64,000 nt of DNA. Source: Candidatus Poribacteria bacterium (GTDB taxonomy: Bacteria > Poribacteria > WGA-4E > WGA-3G). The notes beneath the pieces are model-generated. The model ran no database searches, was not told the origin of the DNA, and saw only the letters and a program-made list of their open reading frames with translations. The stretch covers positions 18,281 through 82,280 of the forward strand of contig JAPPFM010000027.1 in NCBI GenBank assembly GCA_028821605.1, in the 5' to 3' direction. Positions 17,203 to 24,972 of the stretch are shown piece after piece. A program made the translations under genes and the position numbers. Position 1 is the stretch's first letter. Every line of letters begins with the position of its first letter.

Positions 17203-17421
17203 CTAATTGTTATCTTCTCCGGTCTGTCCGTAACGTCGGCGGAAACTTTCAACACGTCCGGCAGTATCAATGAATCGGGCTTGTTGCCCGGTGTAGAATG
17301 GGTGGCATTTTCCACAAATATCTACACGCATTTGCGGTTGAATCGCGAGCGTTTCATGGGTCGCGCCGCAAACGCATGTGATCACACATTCTACCATTTC
17401 CGGATGAATTTCGGGTTTCAT
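17203..17421 (-). CDS. rpmE: 50S ribosomal protein L31
   Basis: The 72-residue protein matches zinc-binding L31: MKPEIHPEMVECVITCVCG at the N-terminus, ICGKCHPFYTG in the middle and FIDTAGRVESFRRRYG near the end. The CxC and CxxC pairs are expected to bind zinc (the C+ form). It lies between rho and prfA as in many bacteria, about 110 bases downstream of rho. Confidence 0.95.
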   Translation of the reverse strand: MKPEIHPEMVECVITCVCGATHETLAIQPQMRVDICGKCHPFYTGQQARFIDTAGRVESFRRRYGQTGEDNN

Positions 17422-17534
17422 AGCGTTCTCCTTTGAATTTAAAATTTCCGAATTGTTTGTTTACGATTCGGTTAAAACTAACGCCAATATTTTTGTAGTC
17501 GCGCATGTGAAGTGCGGAGGATAGGCATTCACAT

Positions 17535-18863
17535 TTACCGCTTCGGACGTGCGTTATTTCTCACGGACGAGTTGTTGTAGGTCGCATTGTCTACCATCCG
17601 TTCGAGAAACTCCTCGTTCGTGGCATATTTTCTAAGTTGCTCAACGAGCATTTCAAGTGATTCCGCACTGTCCATTTGACTTGTGAATTTCCGTAATACC
17701 CAGACTTTGTTAAGGACATCTGGTGCCAACAAGAGTTCTTCACGGCGTGTTTTTGATTTTTCAATGTTAATCGGCGGGAAGATGCGAAGATCTAACAAGG
17801 AACGTTCCATGTGGATCTCCATGTTGGCGGTACCTTTGAATTCTTCATAAATGTATTCATCTTGCCTGCTTTCCGTATCAACGAGTACGGAGGCAATAAC
17901 TGTTAGGCTGCCACCCTCTTCAAATTTCCGAGCCGCACCGCAGAACTGACGTGGCTTCACAAATGCCATGGCATCTAAACCGCCACTCAGTGTTTTTCCG
18001 CTGTGTGGGGTCATGACATTGTGTGCACGTGCCAATCGGGTCATGCTATCCAGTAAAACGACGACATCCTTTCCGTACTCTGCCCACCGCTTCGCCTTTT
18101 CAATCACCATATCTGCGACCTGAATGTGTCGTTCTGGGTGCTCATCGAAAGTCGAACTGATGACTTCGCCTTTGACAGAACGGACGACATCTGTCACTTC
18201 TTCAGGGCGCTCATCAATAAGCAGAAAGATGAGAATGACTTCTGGATGGTTCGCTTCAATACCGGCGGCGATATTTTTCAGCAACGTCGTTTTTCCGCTA
18301 TACGGAGGAGCGACAATCAATCCACGCTGACCTTTGCCGATCGGCGCGATTAAATCTATCATGCGGGTTCCGAATTCTGAGGGATCGTGTTCCAATTTGA
18401 ATTTTTCATACGGATGGGTAGGGATCAGATTCGTGAAAAGAAGCTTCTGTTTAACGGCTTCTGGCGTTTCACCGTTCACCTTCTCAATTTGTAGCATTGC
18501 GAAGTAACGTTCAGCCTTGTTCTCTGTCTTCTTAGGCGGACGAATTAAGCCTTCAACAACATGCCCTTTCTGTAAATCGAATCGCCGGATTTGCGATGAG
18601 GATACGTAAATGTCCTCATTACTCTGCAAATAGTTGGAACGCGATGAACGAAGGAAGCCGTAACGCTGATCTCTATCATCCAGGATTTCCAGAACGCCGC
18701 CACCGTAAAATTGGGTATCCTCTTCGGATTTGGCTTCTATAATTTCGTTGATTAATTCCTCTTTCCGAAACCCGGTGTATTCACCCACTCCCAGAGTCAG
18801 GGCAAAGTCTTTGAGTTCGGAGAACTCCATTTCTTGGAGCTTGCCAATGTCCAAGCTCTCCAT
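17535..18863 (-). CDS. rho: Transcription termination factor Rho
   Basis: The 442-residue protein has the full Rho architecture. An N-terminal helical domain (about 1-50) is followed by the RNA-binding cold-shock-like domain (GVLEILDDRDQRYGFLRSS, about 55-125) and the ATPase core. The P-loop is IVAPPYSGKTTLL near residue 185; the Walker B strand is DVVVLLDSMTRLARAHN near 270; the Q-loop/R-loop region follows with SGGLDAMAFVKPRQFCGAARK. Rho translocates on RNA to end transcription. AGGAG lies 11 bases upstream of the ATG. The 230-base leader is preceded by the structured region 19090-19739, with two promoters reading toward rho, so rho may have a very long 5' leader. Confidence 0.96.
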   Translation of the reverse strand: MESLDIGKLQEMEFSELKDFALTLGVGEYTGFRKEELINEIIEAKSEEDTQFYGGGVLEILDDRDQRYGFLRSSRSNYLQSNEDIYVSSSQIRRFDLQKGHVVEGLIRPPKKTENKAERYFAMLQIEKVNGETPEAVKQKLLFTNLIPTHPYEKFKLEHDPSEFGTRMIDLIAPIGKGQRGLIVAPPYSGKTTLLKNIAAGIEANHPEVILIFLLIDERPEEVTDVVRSVKGEVISSTFDEHPERHIQVADMVIEKAKRWAEYGKDVVVLLDSMTRLARAHNVMTPHSGKTLSGGLDAMAFVKPRQFCGAARKFEEGGSLTVIASVLVDTESRQDEYIYEEFKGTANMEIHMERSLLDLRIFPPINIEKSKTRREELLLAPDVLNKVWVLRKFTSQMDSAESLEMLVEQLRKYATNEEFLERMVDNATYNNSSVRNNARPKR

Positions 18864-19089
18864 AATTTCTGATACTCCTCATTGTGCCCGGTTCCAAGGT
18901 AATCGTTCCACCGTGGTGTTCATCTAACAGCCTAGCGAATTCTCTGTCTCCACTCAAATGTGCGGTATGGTAAAAATGGGTTCGCAATTTGAAGGCTTTC
19001 GCCAAAGTAGGATACAAAGAAGAGGTTAAAATGGAATCGGGGCTGATCCTATAGAATAATTTACTGAATTGGTTTCTATCGTTTTCGGT

Positions 19090-19739
19090 GTGCGGTTGAA
19101 AGCCGCAGCTACCGGGTTTCCCCTACCATGCCATTTAATAGGCATAGGAGAACCAAGGCACGAAGACTGAGTTTACTTACAACGCCACTTAATCTGGTGT
19201 AACACCCCAACTGAATGCATAAGAAATTACCGTCGAGATACACAACGGAGCGAAATGCAGGATAGGGGTATTGATGGAGTAGGTGCAATGTTGCCCGCGG
19301 GAATGTTTCTTGTATGGTTGTTTCACAAGGTGTGTTAGAAGATGTTTTCGATCTAAAGGTAGCACGTCTATATTTTCCACGTTGTGATAGCACCCACAAC
19401 ATAAATGTTGAGGCTTCGGTTTCATAGCAACTGCGGTTTTCTCAAAGAGATAACCGGCTTATTATCGCTCCACCAGTAGGCAATTCCCCTATATCCTGAA
19501 AGAATTATGGATATAGGGCATATCGTGCGGAAACTTTCACGGCTATCCCTGCCTACAAAATATGGAAAGGGGTAGCAGTTAGCCTGCGTGACGACTTTCA
19601 CCTCGTCTCCGAAACTTATGGGCTGCTACCGAATATATGTTTTTAGCAAGGTATCACTTGCAACTTATTTATACCACCTCTGACAGTGGCAGACAACACC
19701 TGCACAAGCGTGCAGGGTCAGAGCATTGTCCAGCAAACT
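19090..19739 (-). ncRNA. Candidate large structured RNA upstream of rho
   Basis: A promoter at 19746-19774 predicts a start near 19739. From there the minus-strand transcript shows consecutive perfect stems: CTCTGAC/GTCAGAG (19723-19717 with 19684-19678) enclosing CCTGCAC/GTGCAGG (19716-19710 with 19705-19699); GGTAGCAG/CTGCTACC (19630-19623 with 19578-19571) enclosing GACGA/TCGTC; GTAGGCA/TGCCTAC (19556-19550 with 19482-19476) enclosing CCCTATATCC/GGATATAGGG (19518-19509 with 19496-19487); CGGTT..TCTC/GAGA..AACCG (19456-19434); and a long interrupted stem at 19154-19114 plus TGCGG/CCGCA (19107-19091). GACAA (19730-19726) with TTGTC (19696-19692) could form a pseudoknot. No U-run terminator is seen, so the 3' end is uncertain and the RNA may continue into rho. 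It could be a rho leader, a HEARO/OMEGA-type RNA or a new class. Confidence 0.5.
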
Positions 19740-19745
19740 ACATAT

Positions 19746-19774
19746 ATGATACCACAATTTAGACCAAATGTCAA
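19746..19774 (-). promoter_or_regulatory. Near-consensus promoter driving the structured RNA
   Basis: On the minus strand TTGACA (19774-19769), a 17-base spacer and TATCAT (19751-19746) match the sigma-70 consensus at 11 of 12 positions. The first strong RNA stem begins about 16 bases after the predicted start. Confidence 0.7.
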
Positions 19775-19796
19775 ATGTTTTTTGACACGAACCGTT

Positions 19797-19838
19797 AGCC
19801 CGTCTACATCCACAACCTAAAGGATGGGGTTTTGGCGG
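19797..19838 (+). mobile_element. IS200/IS605-type end hairpin remnant
   Basis: AGCCCGTCTACATCC is followed by ACAACCTAAAGGATG and GGGTTTTGGCGGG. CATCC/GGATG and CCCG/CGGG make nested short stems around a CCTAAAGG core. This arrangement resembles right ends of IS200/IS605 (TnpB-bearing) transposons. No transposase or TnpB reading frame is present nearby, so it would be a relic or a non-autonomous element. The resemblance is from memory of the family. Confidence 0.35.
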
Positions 19839-20006
19839 GAAGATTGATAAAGAATAGATCGAAACCAGTGTTGCACATAATACCTTACAACCAGTAACGC
19901 ATTTCCCCTCAAAGCGCGCTTTTTTTACCAATTTGCGTTGTTTCGTTGGGGGAAATCTGTGAATTAAGGCGCGCACACGCTAGGAAGTTAAGAACCTTAA
20001 TTGTTA

Positions 20007-20035
20007 ATTATACCCAATTGATTATAAAAGGTCAA
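20007..20035 (-). promoter_or_regulatory. Near-consensus promoter reading toward rho
   Basis: On the minus strand TTGACC (20035-20030), a 17-base spacer and TATAAT (20012-20007) match consensus at 11 of 12 positions. It lies just after the TPR lipoprotein gene and its hairpin, and points into the 1.1 kb before rho. Confidence 0.65.
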
Positions 20036-20079
20036 GTTTTTTTCAAAAAAATTGGTTATTTCTAAATCGTGAGGTATAG

Positions 20080-20098
20080 GCGCGGTTTTGAACCGCGC
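20080..20098 (-). terminator. GC-rich hairpin after the TPR lipoprotein gene
   Basis: GCGCGGTT (20080-20087) and AACCGCGC (20091-20098) are perfect 8-bp arms around a three-base loop. It lies 12 bases past the stop on the minus strand. No U-tract follows, so it resembles a REP-like transcript-end stem. Confidence 0.5.
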
Positions 20099-20109
20099 AC
20101 TTTACCAAC

Positions 20110-22116
20110 TTAATTTTCGGCGTTTTGGGTGTTTTCGCCCTCACCCTTCAACTTCGTAAGGCTACGTCGAACGTTCTGGTTATATTGGTTCTTTTCCAAA
20201 TAACCTTCCCAAAGGGCTATGGCGTCATCATTAAAGCCTTGTGAGACGTAGTAATTTCCAAGGGCTAACACTGGAATATCAGAGCGTGAGTTTTTCTCAA
20301 TCGACGCTTTAAATTCAGCAATAGCGGTTTCTCCATCACCCTTGAGGAGCGCGAGTTCACCTCTGCCGTAAGGAATCAAAGCATGTTCGGGGTATTCCAC
20401 CGCCAATTCGTCAATCATTTTCTGAGCATCTTCCAGTTTGTTCAGTTGATAGGTTGCCCGGGCGGCGAGAATAGTTGCATAAATCACCTGATTACGAAGT
20501 TCTCGCTTTTCTGCATCGTTTTCTGACTTGTTAAGCAACCGTTTCGCTGTTCGAGCAGCGGCTCTATACTTGGCACGGGCTTGTACATAATTCCCGTACT
20601 TGTAGGTAAGGTCCCCAAGTGTTTTGGTGCCGATGTATGTATCACCTTTCTCATCAACGAGGTCTTGGAAGATACCAGCGGTTTTCCGGTCCTTCAACCG
20701 GTAATGGAGGACTTCAGCAAGGCTTTGTAGGGCATCTGCATTCTGCGGATTTACTGCGACAGCGCGCTCAAGTACCTCTCGTTCCTTCTCTGGTTCACCT
20801 AACTTTTTGTGTGCAAGCGACATTAACCAGTAAATCTCTGAATCTCTGCCTCGAGCCATTCCAACGACAGAATTGTAGGTTTCTAACGCTTTCTCATACG
20901 ATTCGGAGGTGTAATGGTTCCGTCCGGTGTTGATAACCGCTTCAATGACCCCACCATCTCGACTTGCGGCTTTTTTAAGTACCTGTTTCGCACGCTGATG
21001 CATCCCGACTTTTCGGTAGCAAATTGAGAGTTTGAGATAGTTATATGGGTCAATCTTCTCTCCCGCGGCTTCTGCGCGTGTAATTGCGTCAAAGTATAAC
21101 GCACCTGCGTCACGGTAGTGTTCGTCCCCGTAAAAGAAGTTGGCGATCATGAGTTCTGCGTCGTAGTAACTTCCTTGGTCATCGCCTGCGATGCCGCCCT
21201 CTCCGCCGAAATTCCGCATCACTTCTCCAGCACTAACTCCGAATCCTGAATCTGCGATTTGGACATCCGGATTACCCATTGCACGACTTCTCTCAACGCC
21301 CCCTCGCGGCCGATCACGTTCACGTCTGGCTTCAAACTGTGCCAACGCTCTTCCCTGCTGCGTTGCGAGTGGGTCATCCGGTTCTGGAATGGTAGCGTTG
21401 AGTTCTCTCAGGGTCTGTTTTGCCTGTTCAACGGTTTCTTCAGCACCTTCAACCTTTCCATATCTCTTAACGAGCAATTGATTCGTGCGTTTCGCTTCCT
21501 CTTCATCTTTGAGGAATTGTTGCTGGATTCGTCCTTTATTCGCGATGGCTATCGCTGCGCGCTCACTCTTCGGATTACGGTTCGCGAAACTGTCGAAAGC
21601 CTCTGCTGCTTGTTCATAGTTTTTCGCTTCCTCGTAACTTTTCGCTAACATCAGATGCGCGTTTTGACTCAGTTCCAGCTGCGGAAAGTTGTTAACAATC
21701 GCGTCAAATTGGGTTTGTGCGGCTTCAAAACCTTTTGCACGGAAGTAGTGCATACCGAGTTCATAGTATGCTTCGGCTGCCTCGTCGCTTTCCGGTGCAG
21801 CCGCTATAACTGCTTCGTAGGCTTTGATACCCTCTGCGGGCTGGTTCATCTGACCAATAGAGAGTTTGCCTATGGCGAGTTGTGCTTGAAGGGCTTCTGG
21901 CGTACCGGGTTTGGTATCCACAATACTCTGGTAAGCCTCAATGGCACCATAGTAGTCTTTACTTTCAGCGAGTTTTTCCGCATTGCGCAATCCACCACCG
22001 CCGGTCACACAAGCAGTTTGCACTGCTATGAATAAAATGGCTGTAATAAACGCGTAATACTTCATACTCTTAAGACCGAGTTTTTGGAAATCTGCAATCT
22101 GTCGTAGGAATTTCAC
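20110..22116 (-). CDS. Large TPR-repeat protein, probable lipoprotein or exported
   Basis: The GTG at 22116 has AAGGAGAA upstream. The 668-residue product begins with a hydrophobic segment ending AVQTACVTGGGG near residue 36; the cysteine suggests a lipobox, although the -3 residue (Gln) is not ideal. TPR units follow at about 42-240 (YYGAIEAYQSIV, GIKAYEAVIAAAP, YEQAAEAFDSFA). A charged linker with RRERDRPRGGVERSR lies near 265-285. A second TPR block covers about 320-650. This looks like an envelope-associated scaffold protein; partners are unknown. It is a single gene with a hairpin downstream. Confidence 0.75.
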   Translation of the reverse strand: MKFLRQIADFQKLGLKSMKYYAFITAILFIAVQTACVTGGGGLRNAEKLAESKDYYGAIEAYQSIVDTKPGTPEALQAQLAIGKLSIGQMNQPAEGIKAYEAVIAAAPESDEAAEAYYELGMHYFRAKGFEAAQTQFDAIVNNFPQLELSQNAHLMLAKSYEEAKNYEQAAEAFDSFANRNPKSERAAIAIANKGRIQQQFLKDEEEAKRTNQLLVKRYGKVEGAEETVEQAKQTLRELNATIPEPDDPLATQQGRALAQFEARRERDRPRGGVERSRAMGNPDVQIADSGFGVSAGEVMRNFGGEGGIAGDDQGSYYDAELMIANFFYGDEHYRDAGALYFDAITRAEAAGEKIDPYNYLKLSICYRKVGMHQRAKQVLKKAASRDGGVIEAVINTGRNHYTSESYEKALETYNSVVGMARGRDSEIYWLMSLAHKKLGEPEKEREVLERAVAVNPQNADALQSLAEVLHYRLKDRKTAGIFQDLVDEKGDTYIGTKTLGDLTYKYGNYVQARAKYRAAARTAKRLLNKSENDAEKRELRNQVIYATILAARATYQLNKLEDAQKMIDELAVEYPEHALIPYGRGELALLKGDGETAIAEFKASIEKNSRSDIPVLALGNYYVSQGFNDDAIALWEGYLEKNQYNQNVRRSLTKLKGEGENTQNAEN

Positions 22117-22181
22117 GGTTCTTCTCCTTTCTGGTGTTGGCTTCGTTCAAGGACGGCTACGAGAATAGACACTCGCGTGTT

Positions 22182-23318
22182 CTAATAGCACGATTTGGAC
22201 GCACATTCATCAATCAAGGCTAAAACGTCTTGACGCGTGTAACCCTCGTTCTGGATGAGATCGTCGCAATCCACCCTGTTTTTCGCATCGGGTCCCCTGC
22301 CTGCTTCAAGAATCGAATTGGTCAGCCAACTGGTGCGTACCCCATTGATACCGGAGGTATAGTTTGTATCGTACTCACCTTTCACCAAACCGACGAGCTG
22401 GTCAACCTTGTTGCGCGGATACCCTTCTGGACGCGGATAAGCGAGAGGCTCTGCCTCACCGCCCTTGGGGATGTACCGGATCCCACCTTTGATTTCGATC
22501 GTACCTTCGTCGCCCTCAAGAATTACCCATTCTTCAAACCCGACGCGTGTGTTACCAAGGATCGTGATGGTTCCTTCAGCACCGTTATCTAAAGTTACAT
22601 CGGAATAAGAATTGATTTCAACGAATTTCGGAACGAGGTTTCCGTCGTCGTCCTCAAATTTCATATCGGTCGTTCCGTAGACTTCGGCTGGCAAAGCACC
22701 GATCATCCACAAGAATATGTCTTGGAGATGGCTGCCAGAGTCGTTCGGTTGACCACCGCCAGAGAAGCGTGGATCGCCTCGCCATCCGCCTGCACCCCAC
22801 CGTTGCGCCATGTAGACCTCAAATTTTTGAAGGTTTCCGATGCGTCCTTCAGCAATCGCGCGTCTGGCTGCCATATAGGTATCTTCATAATGTCGTTGAT
22901 ACCCACCGACGAGGTGCAACCCGCTGCCCATCGCAATTCTGGTTATGGTGATCGCATCACCAACGATGTTCGCCATCGGTTTTTCGACGATGACATGGCA
23001 ACCTGCGCGGAGAGCATATTTCACATGAATATCGTGCAGGGAATGGGGCGAGAAAACACCGACTATATCAAGGTCTTCATGATTGAGCATCTCAATGAAT
23101 TCGTAATCACCGAGGTAGCGTTTAAAACTGTTTGCTTTATAGTCTTCAACTCTCTCTTGGAGTCCATTCTCTAAAGCATCCAAACTTCCTTCGTGTGTAT
23201 CCGCTGCGGCGACAACTTCTGCATCAGGACGAGTTGCGAAACCGAGTGTGTTCCCACGTCCCGCACCACCTGGTCCAATCACGCCGACTCTTAAAATATC
23301 ATTCTTGCTGGTTCTCAT
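22182..23318 (-). CDS. Gfo/Idh/MocA-family oxidoreductase
   Basis: I prefer the ATG at 23318 (MRTSKNDILRVGVIG); an upstream TTG adds nine residues. The 378-residue protein has an N-terminal NAD(P)-binding Rossmann fold with GVIGPGGAGRGNTLG. The conserved EKPMAN with its substrate lysine lies near residue 112. A C-terminal alpha/beta domain contains GGGQPNDSGSHLQDIFLW, which carries the usual catalytic His/Asp environment. Such enzymes oxidise or reduce sugars and cyclitols. The natural substrate is not evident from the neighbours. Confidence 0.9.
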   Translation of the reverse strand: MRTSKNDILRVGVIGPGGAGRGNTLGFATRPDAEVVAAADTHEGSLDALENGLQERVEDYKANSFKRYLGDYEFIEMLNHEDLDIVGVFSPHSLHDIHVKYALRAGCHVIVEKPMANIVGDAITITRIAMGSGLHLVGGYQRHYEDTYMAARRAIAEGRIGNLQKFEVYMAQRWGAGGWRGDPRFSGGGQPNDSGSHLQDIFLWMIGALPAEVYGTTDMKFEDDDGNLVPKFVEINSYSDVTLDNGAEGTITILGNTRVGFEEWVILEGDEGTIEIKGGIRYIPKGGEAEPLAYPRPEGYPRNKVDQLVGLVKGEYDTNYTSGINGVRTSWLTNSILEAGRGPDAKNRVDCDDLIQNEGYTRQDVLALIDECASKSCY

Positions 23319-23363
23319 GATTATCAGATCTCCGGAATAGGTCAAAAGAAACTATGGGTATCA

Positions 23364-23597
23364 TTATGTCGAATTTGTAAACTCATATACAGGTAGTGTA
23401 ACAGTTCGAGTTGGTTGCCCCTTCCACACTACTTGTTGTAAGCGATCAACGGTTTTTGGAGAGAAATATTGTTCTCCAGTTTCAATGTTGACTCGGGCAG
23501 GTACATTCTCAATTAAGAAAAATTTTCCATTCATCTCAAGGGTGTACGTAACCTTCTGTTCAGTTAGAATTTCATTCTGGATTGCTTCGTTGGGCAT
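23364..23597 (-). CDS. YgiT-like antitoxin lacking the zinc-finger cysteines
   Basis: The 77-residue protein matches the second half of YgiT/MqsA-type antitoxin N-domains: ENVPARVNIETGEQYFSPK and the terminal LPVYEF. The positions that usually hold CxxC pairs are occupied by other residues (VNIETGE in place of VCxxCGE) and there is no N-terminal CxxC. It overlaps the DUF4258 gene by 26 bases and has AAGGA upstream of its ATG, so it is translated from the toxin message. Most likely the antitoxin of this pair; loss of zinc binding is inferred from sequence alone. Confidence 0.65.
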   Translation of the reverse strand: MPNEAIQNEILTEQKVTYTLEMNGKFFLIENVPARVNIETGEQYFSPKTVDRLQQVVWKGQPTRTVTLPVYEFTNST

Positions 23598-23907
23598 TTT
23601 TTTTCCTTATTTTGAAATCAACCCATTGTAACGGATCTGGTTCGTACAAAGTAATGATTTTGATCAAAGGTCTTGATGGGTAATTGCACTGAATGTGCAG
23701 AGGTCGTTTAGATTTCGTTAATCCAAAAATAAGACAACTTGGACCGTACTTGTCTTCCGGATAATCCTCAAGCATTTCACACGTTTCTATTGCTTCACGG
23801 ACCTCTCGCATTGTGGTGTGTCGTATGATACTTTGGTTGGTGGCATGTCGCGAAAGTTCAAACTGCCAATTTCTGATTTTGGCACGGATTTCATCAAGCA
23901 GACTCAT
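23572..23907 (-). CDS. DUF4258-family putative toxin
   Basis: The 111-residue protein carries the DUF4258 pattern: FELSRHATNQSIIRHTTMREV, then EDYPEDKYGPSCLIFGLT, RPLHIQC and IITLYEPDPLQW. DUF4258 proteins are related to RelE-like small toxins and are commonly encoded with YgiT-type partners. Here the partner overlaps its 3' end. The order toxin-then-antitoxin is the reverse of relBE but common for this family. The toxic activity (probably RNA cleavage) is inference from family. Confidence 0.75.
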   Translation of the reverse strand: MSLLDEIRAKIRNWQFELSRHATNQSIIRHTTMREVREAIETCEMLEDYPEDKYGPSCLIFGLTKSKRPLHIQCNYPSRPLIKIITLYEPDPLQWVDFKIRKKNAQRSNPE

Positions 23908-23999
23908 AACACAATTATGATGGTTTCGTCAAAGGTAAGCAAAGTTTACCACAAATTTCAAGGAAAGTCAATTCATTTTTTTTAATCCGAACAATATGC

Positions 24000-24740
24000 T
24001 TAACGACTAAAGACGCGAAAAAGTTTTTTAATCGGATCGTAAAATTGATCGACAACACGCTCCTTAAGCGGGATGATGGCATTGTCAGTAATCGTGATAT
24101 GTTCTGGACATACCTTCGTACAACATTTAGTGATATTACAGTATCCGATGCCATCCGAATCCTTCAGTTCCTCCAGCCGGTTTTCGGTGTCAATTGGATG
24201 CATTTCCAAGGAAGCGGCGTAAACAAAAAATCGGGGTCCGATGAATTCGTCGTGCAGGTCGTGCTCCCTGAGAACGTGACAGACATCTTGGCAGAGGAAG
24301 CACTCAATACACTTCCGAAACTCTTGGACATGATCGATGTCTTCCTGTTCCATCCGCCATGTGCCATCTTCGGCATCAGGTGGCCGCGGCGTAAAAGGTT
24401 TCATCTTTTCTTTCACTTTAAAGTTCCACGACACATCTGTAACAAGGTCTTTGATGAGTGGGAATGCCCGCATCGGTTCAACTGTGACAGGTTCATCAAG
24501 CGGTAAGTCGTTAAGGCGCGTCATACACATCAACTTCGGTTGCCCATTGACTTCGGCGGAGCAGGAGCCACATTTTCCTGCCTTACAGTTCCAGCGAACA
24601 GCCATATCGTTTGCCTGTTCAGCTTGGATACGGTGCACAGCGTCTAAGACCACCATGCCTTCAGAAACCTCGGTATCATAATCGACAAATTCCGCGCCAT
24701 CTGCGTTGCCACGCCAGATTCTAAAAGTTACATTCGCCAT
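24000..24740 (-). CDS. sdhB: Succinate dehydrogenase/fumarate reductase iron-sulfur subunit
   Basis: The start ATG at 24740 (MANVTFRIWRG) gives 246 residues, normal for SdhB. Cluster ligands are visible: the [2Fe-2S] domain NCKAGKCGSCSAEVNG with a later cysteine in KLMCMTR (about 50-75), and the C-terminal 4Fe-4S/3Fe-4S ligands CIECFLCQDVC and CNITKCCTKVCPE. It passes electrons from SdhA to the membrane subunit. It is the third gene of the operon sdhC-sdhA-sdhB; 232 bases separate it from sdhA, unusually long but with no terminator seen. Confidence 0.93.
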   Translation of the reverse strand: MANVTFRIWRGNADGAEFVDYDTEVSEGMVVLDAVHRIQAEQANDMAVRWNCKAGKCGSCSAEVNGQPKLMCMTRLNDLPLDEPVTVEPMRAFPLIKDLVTDVSWNFKVKEKMKPFTPRPPDAEDGTWRMEQEDIDHVQEFRKCIECFLCQDVCHVLREHDLHDEFIGPRFFVYAASLEMHPIDTENRLEELKDSDGIGYCNITKCCTKVCPEHITITDNAIIPLKERVVDQFYDPIKKLFRVFSR

Positions 24741-24972
24741 TTTTTTAATTTTCCTTGCGGTTCGTTGAGGCGGGTTTGAGATTTCACGTTCTCTTCCGTA
24801 TATCTGAAGAAATCCGCAGAAACACCCAAGCAAAAACCCCTCCATTACATTACGGGCTACAGCTTTTAATTTTACTCAAGACGGCACCTACAATAACGGT
24901 GCAGGCGGATATGAGCAGAACCCTTTAGATAGATGAAACACCTGATTTAACGCCTTACGAACAATTAAAATG

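Larger units (their letters stand above)
18864..20109. other. 1.25-kb spacer without protein genes, rich in RNA structure
   Basis: Between the rho start and the TPR lipoprotein stop no reading frame has both a ribosome-binding site and a recognisable product. The minus strand carries two promoters (20007-20035, 19746-19774), an IS200/IS605-end-like hairpin (19797-19838) and at least ten perfect stems from 19723 down to 19091. The positions of the individual elements are given in their own entries. Confidence 0.7.

Noticed and set aside
18781..19017. Frame overlapping the start of rho
   Set aside because: It overlaps the rho N-terminus in another frame and has no homology I recognise.
19040..19060. 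GGGGCTGATCCT, similar to the 5' end of tmRNA
   Set aside because: No matching 3' tRNA-like end or tag-peptide frame was found within 400 bases.
19189..19425. 78-codon frame with CCGC near its start that might recall a zinc-ribbon transposase
   Set aside because: Only two close cysteine pairs and no conserved TnpB or IscB catalytic motif. The DNA is better explained by RNA stems.
19665..19976. 103-codon minus-strand frame beginning at a GTG
   Set aside because: No ribosome-binding site. It translates the IS200/IS605-like end and the strong RNA stems; the product has no recognisable fold.
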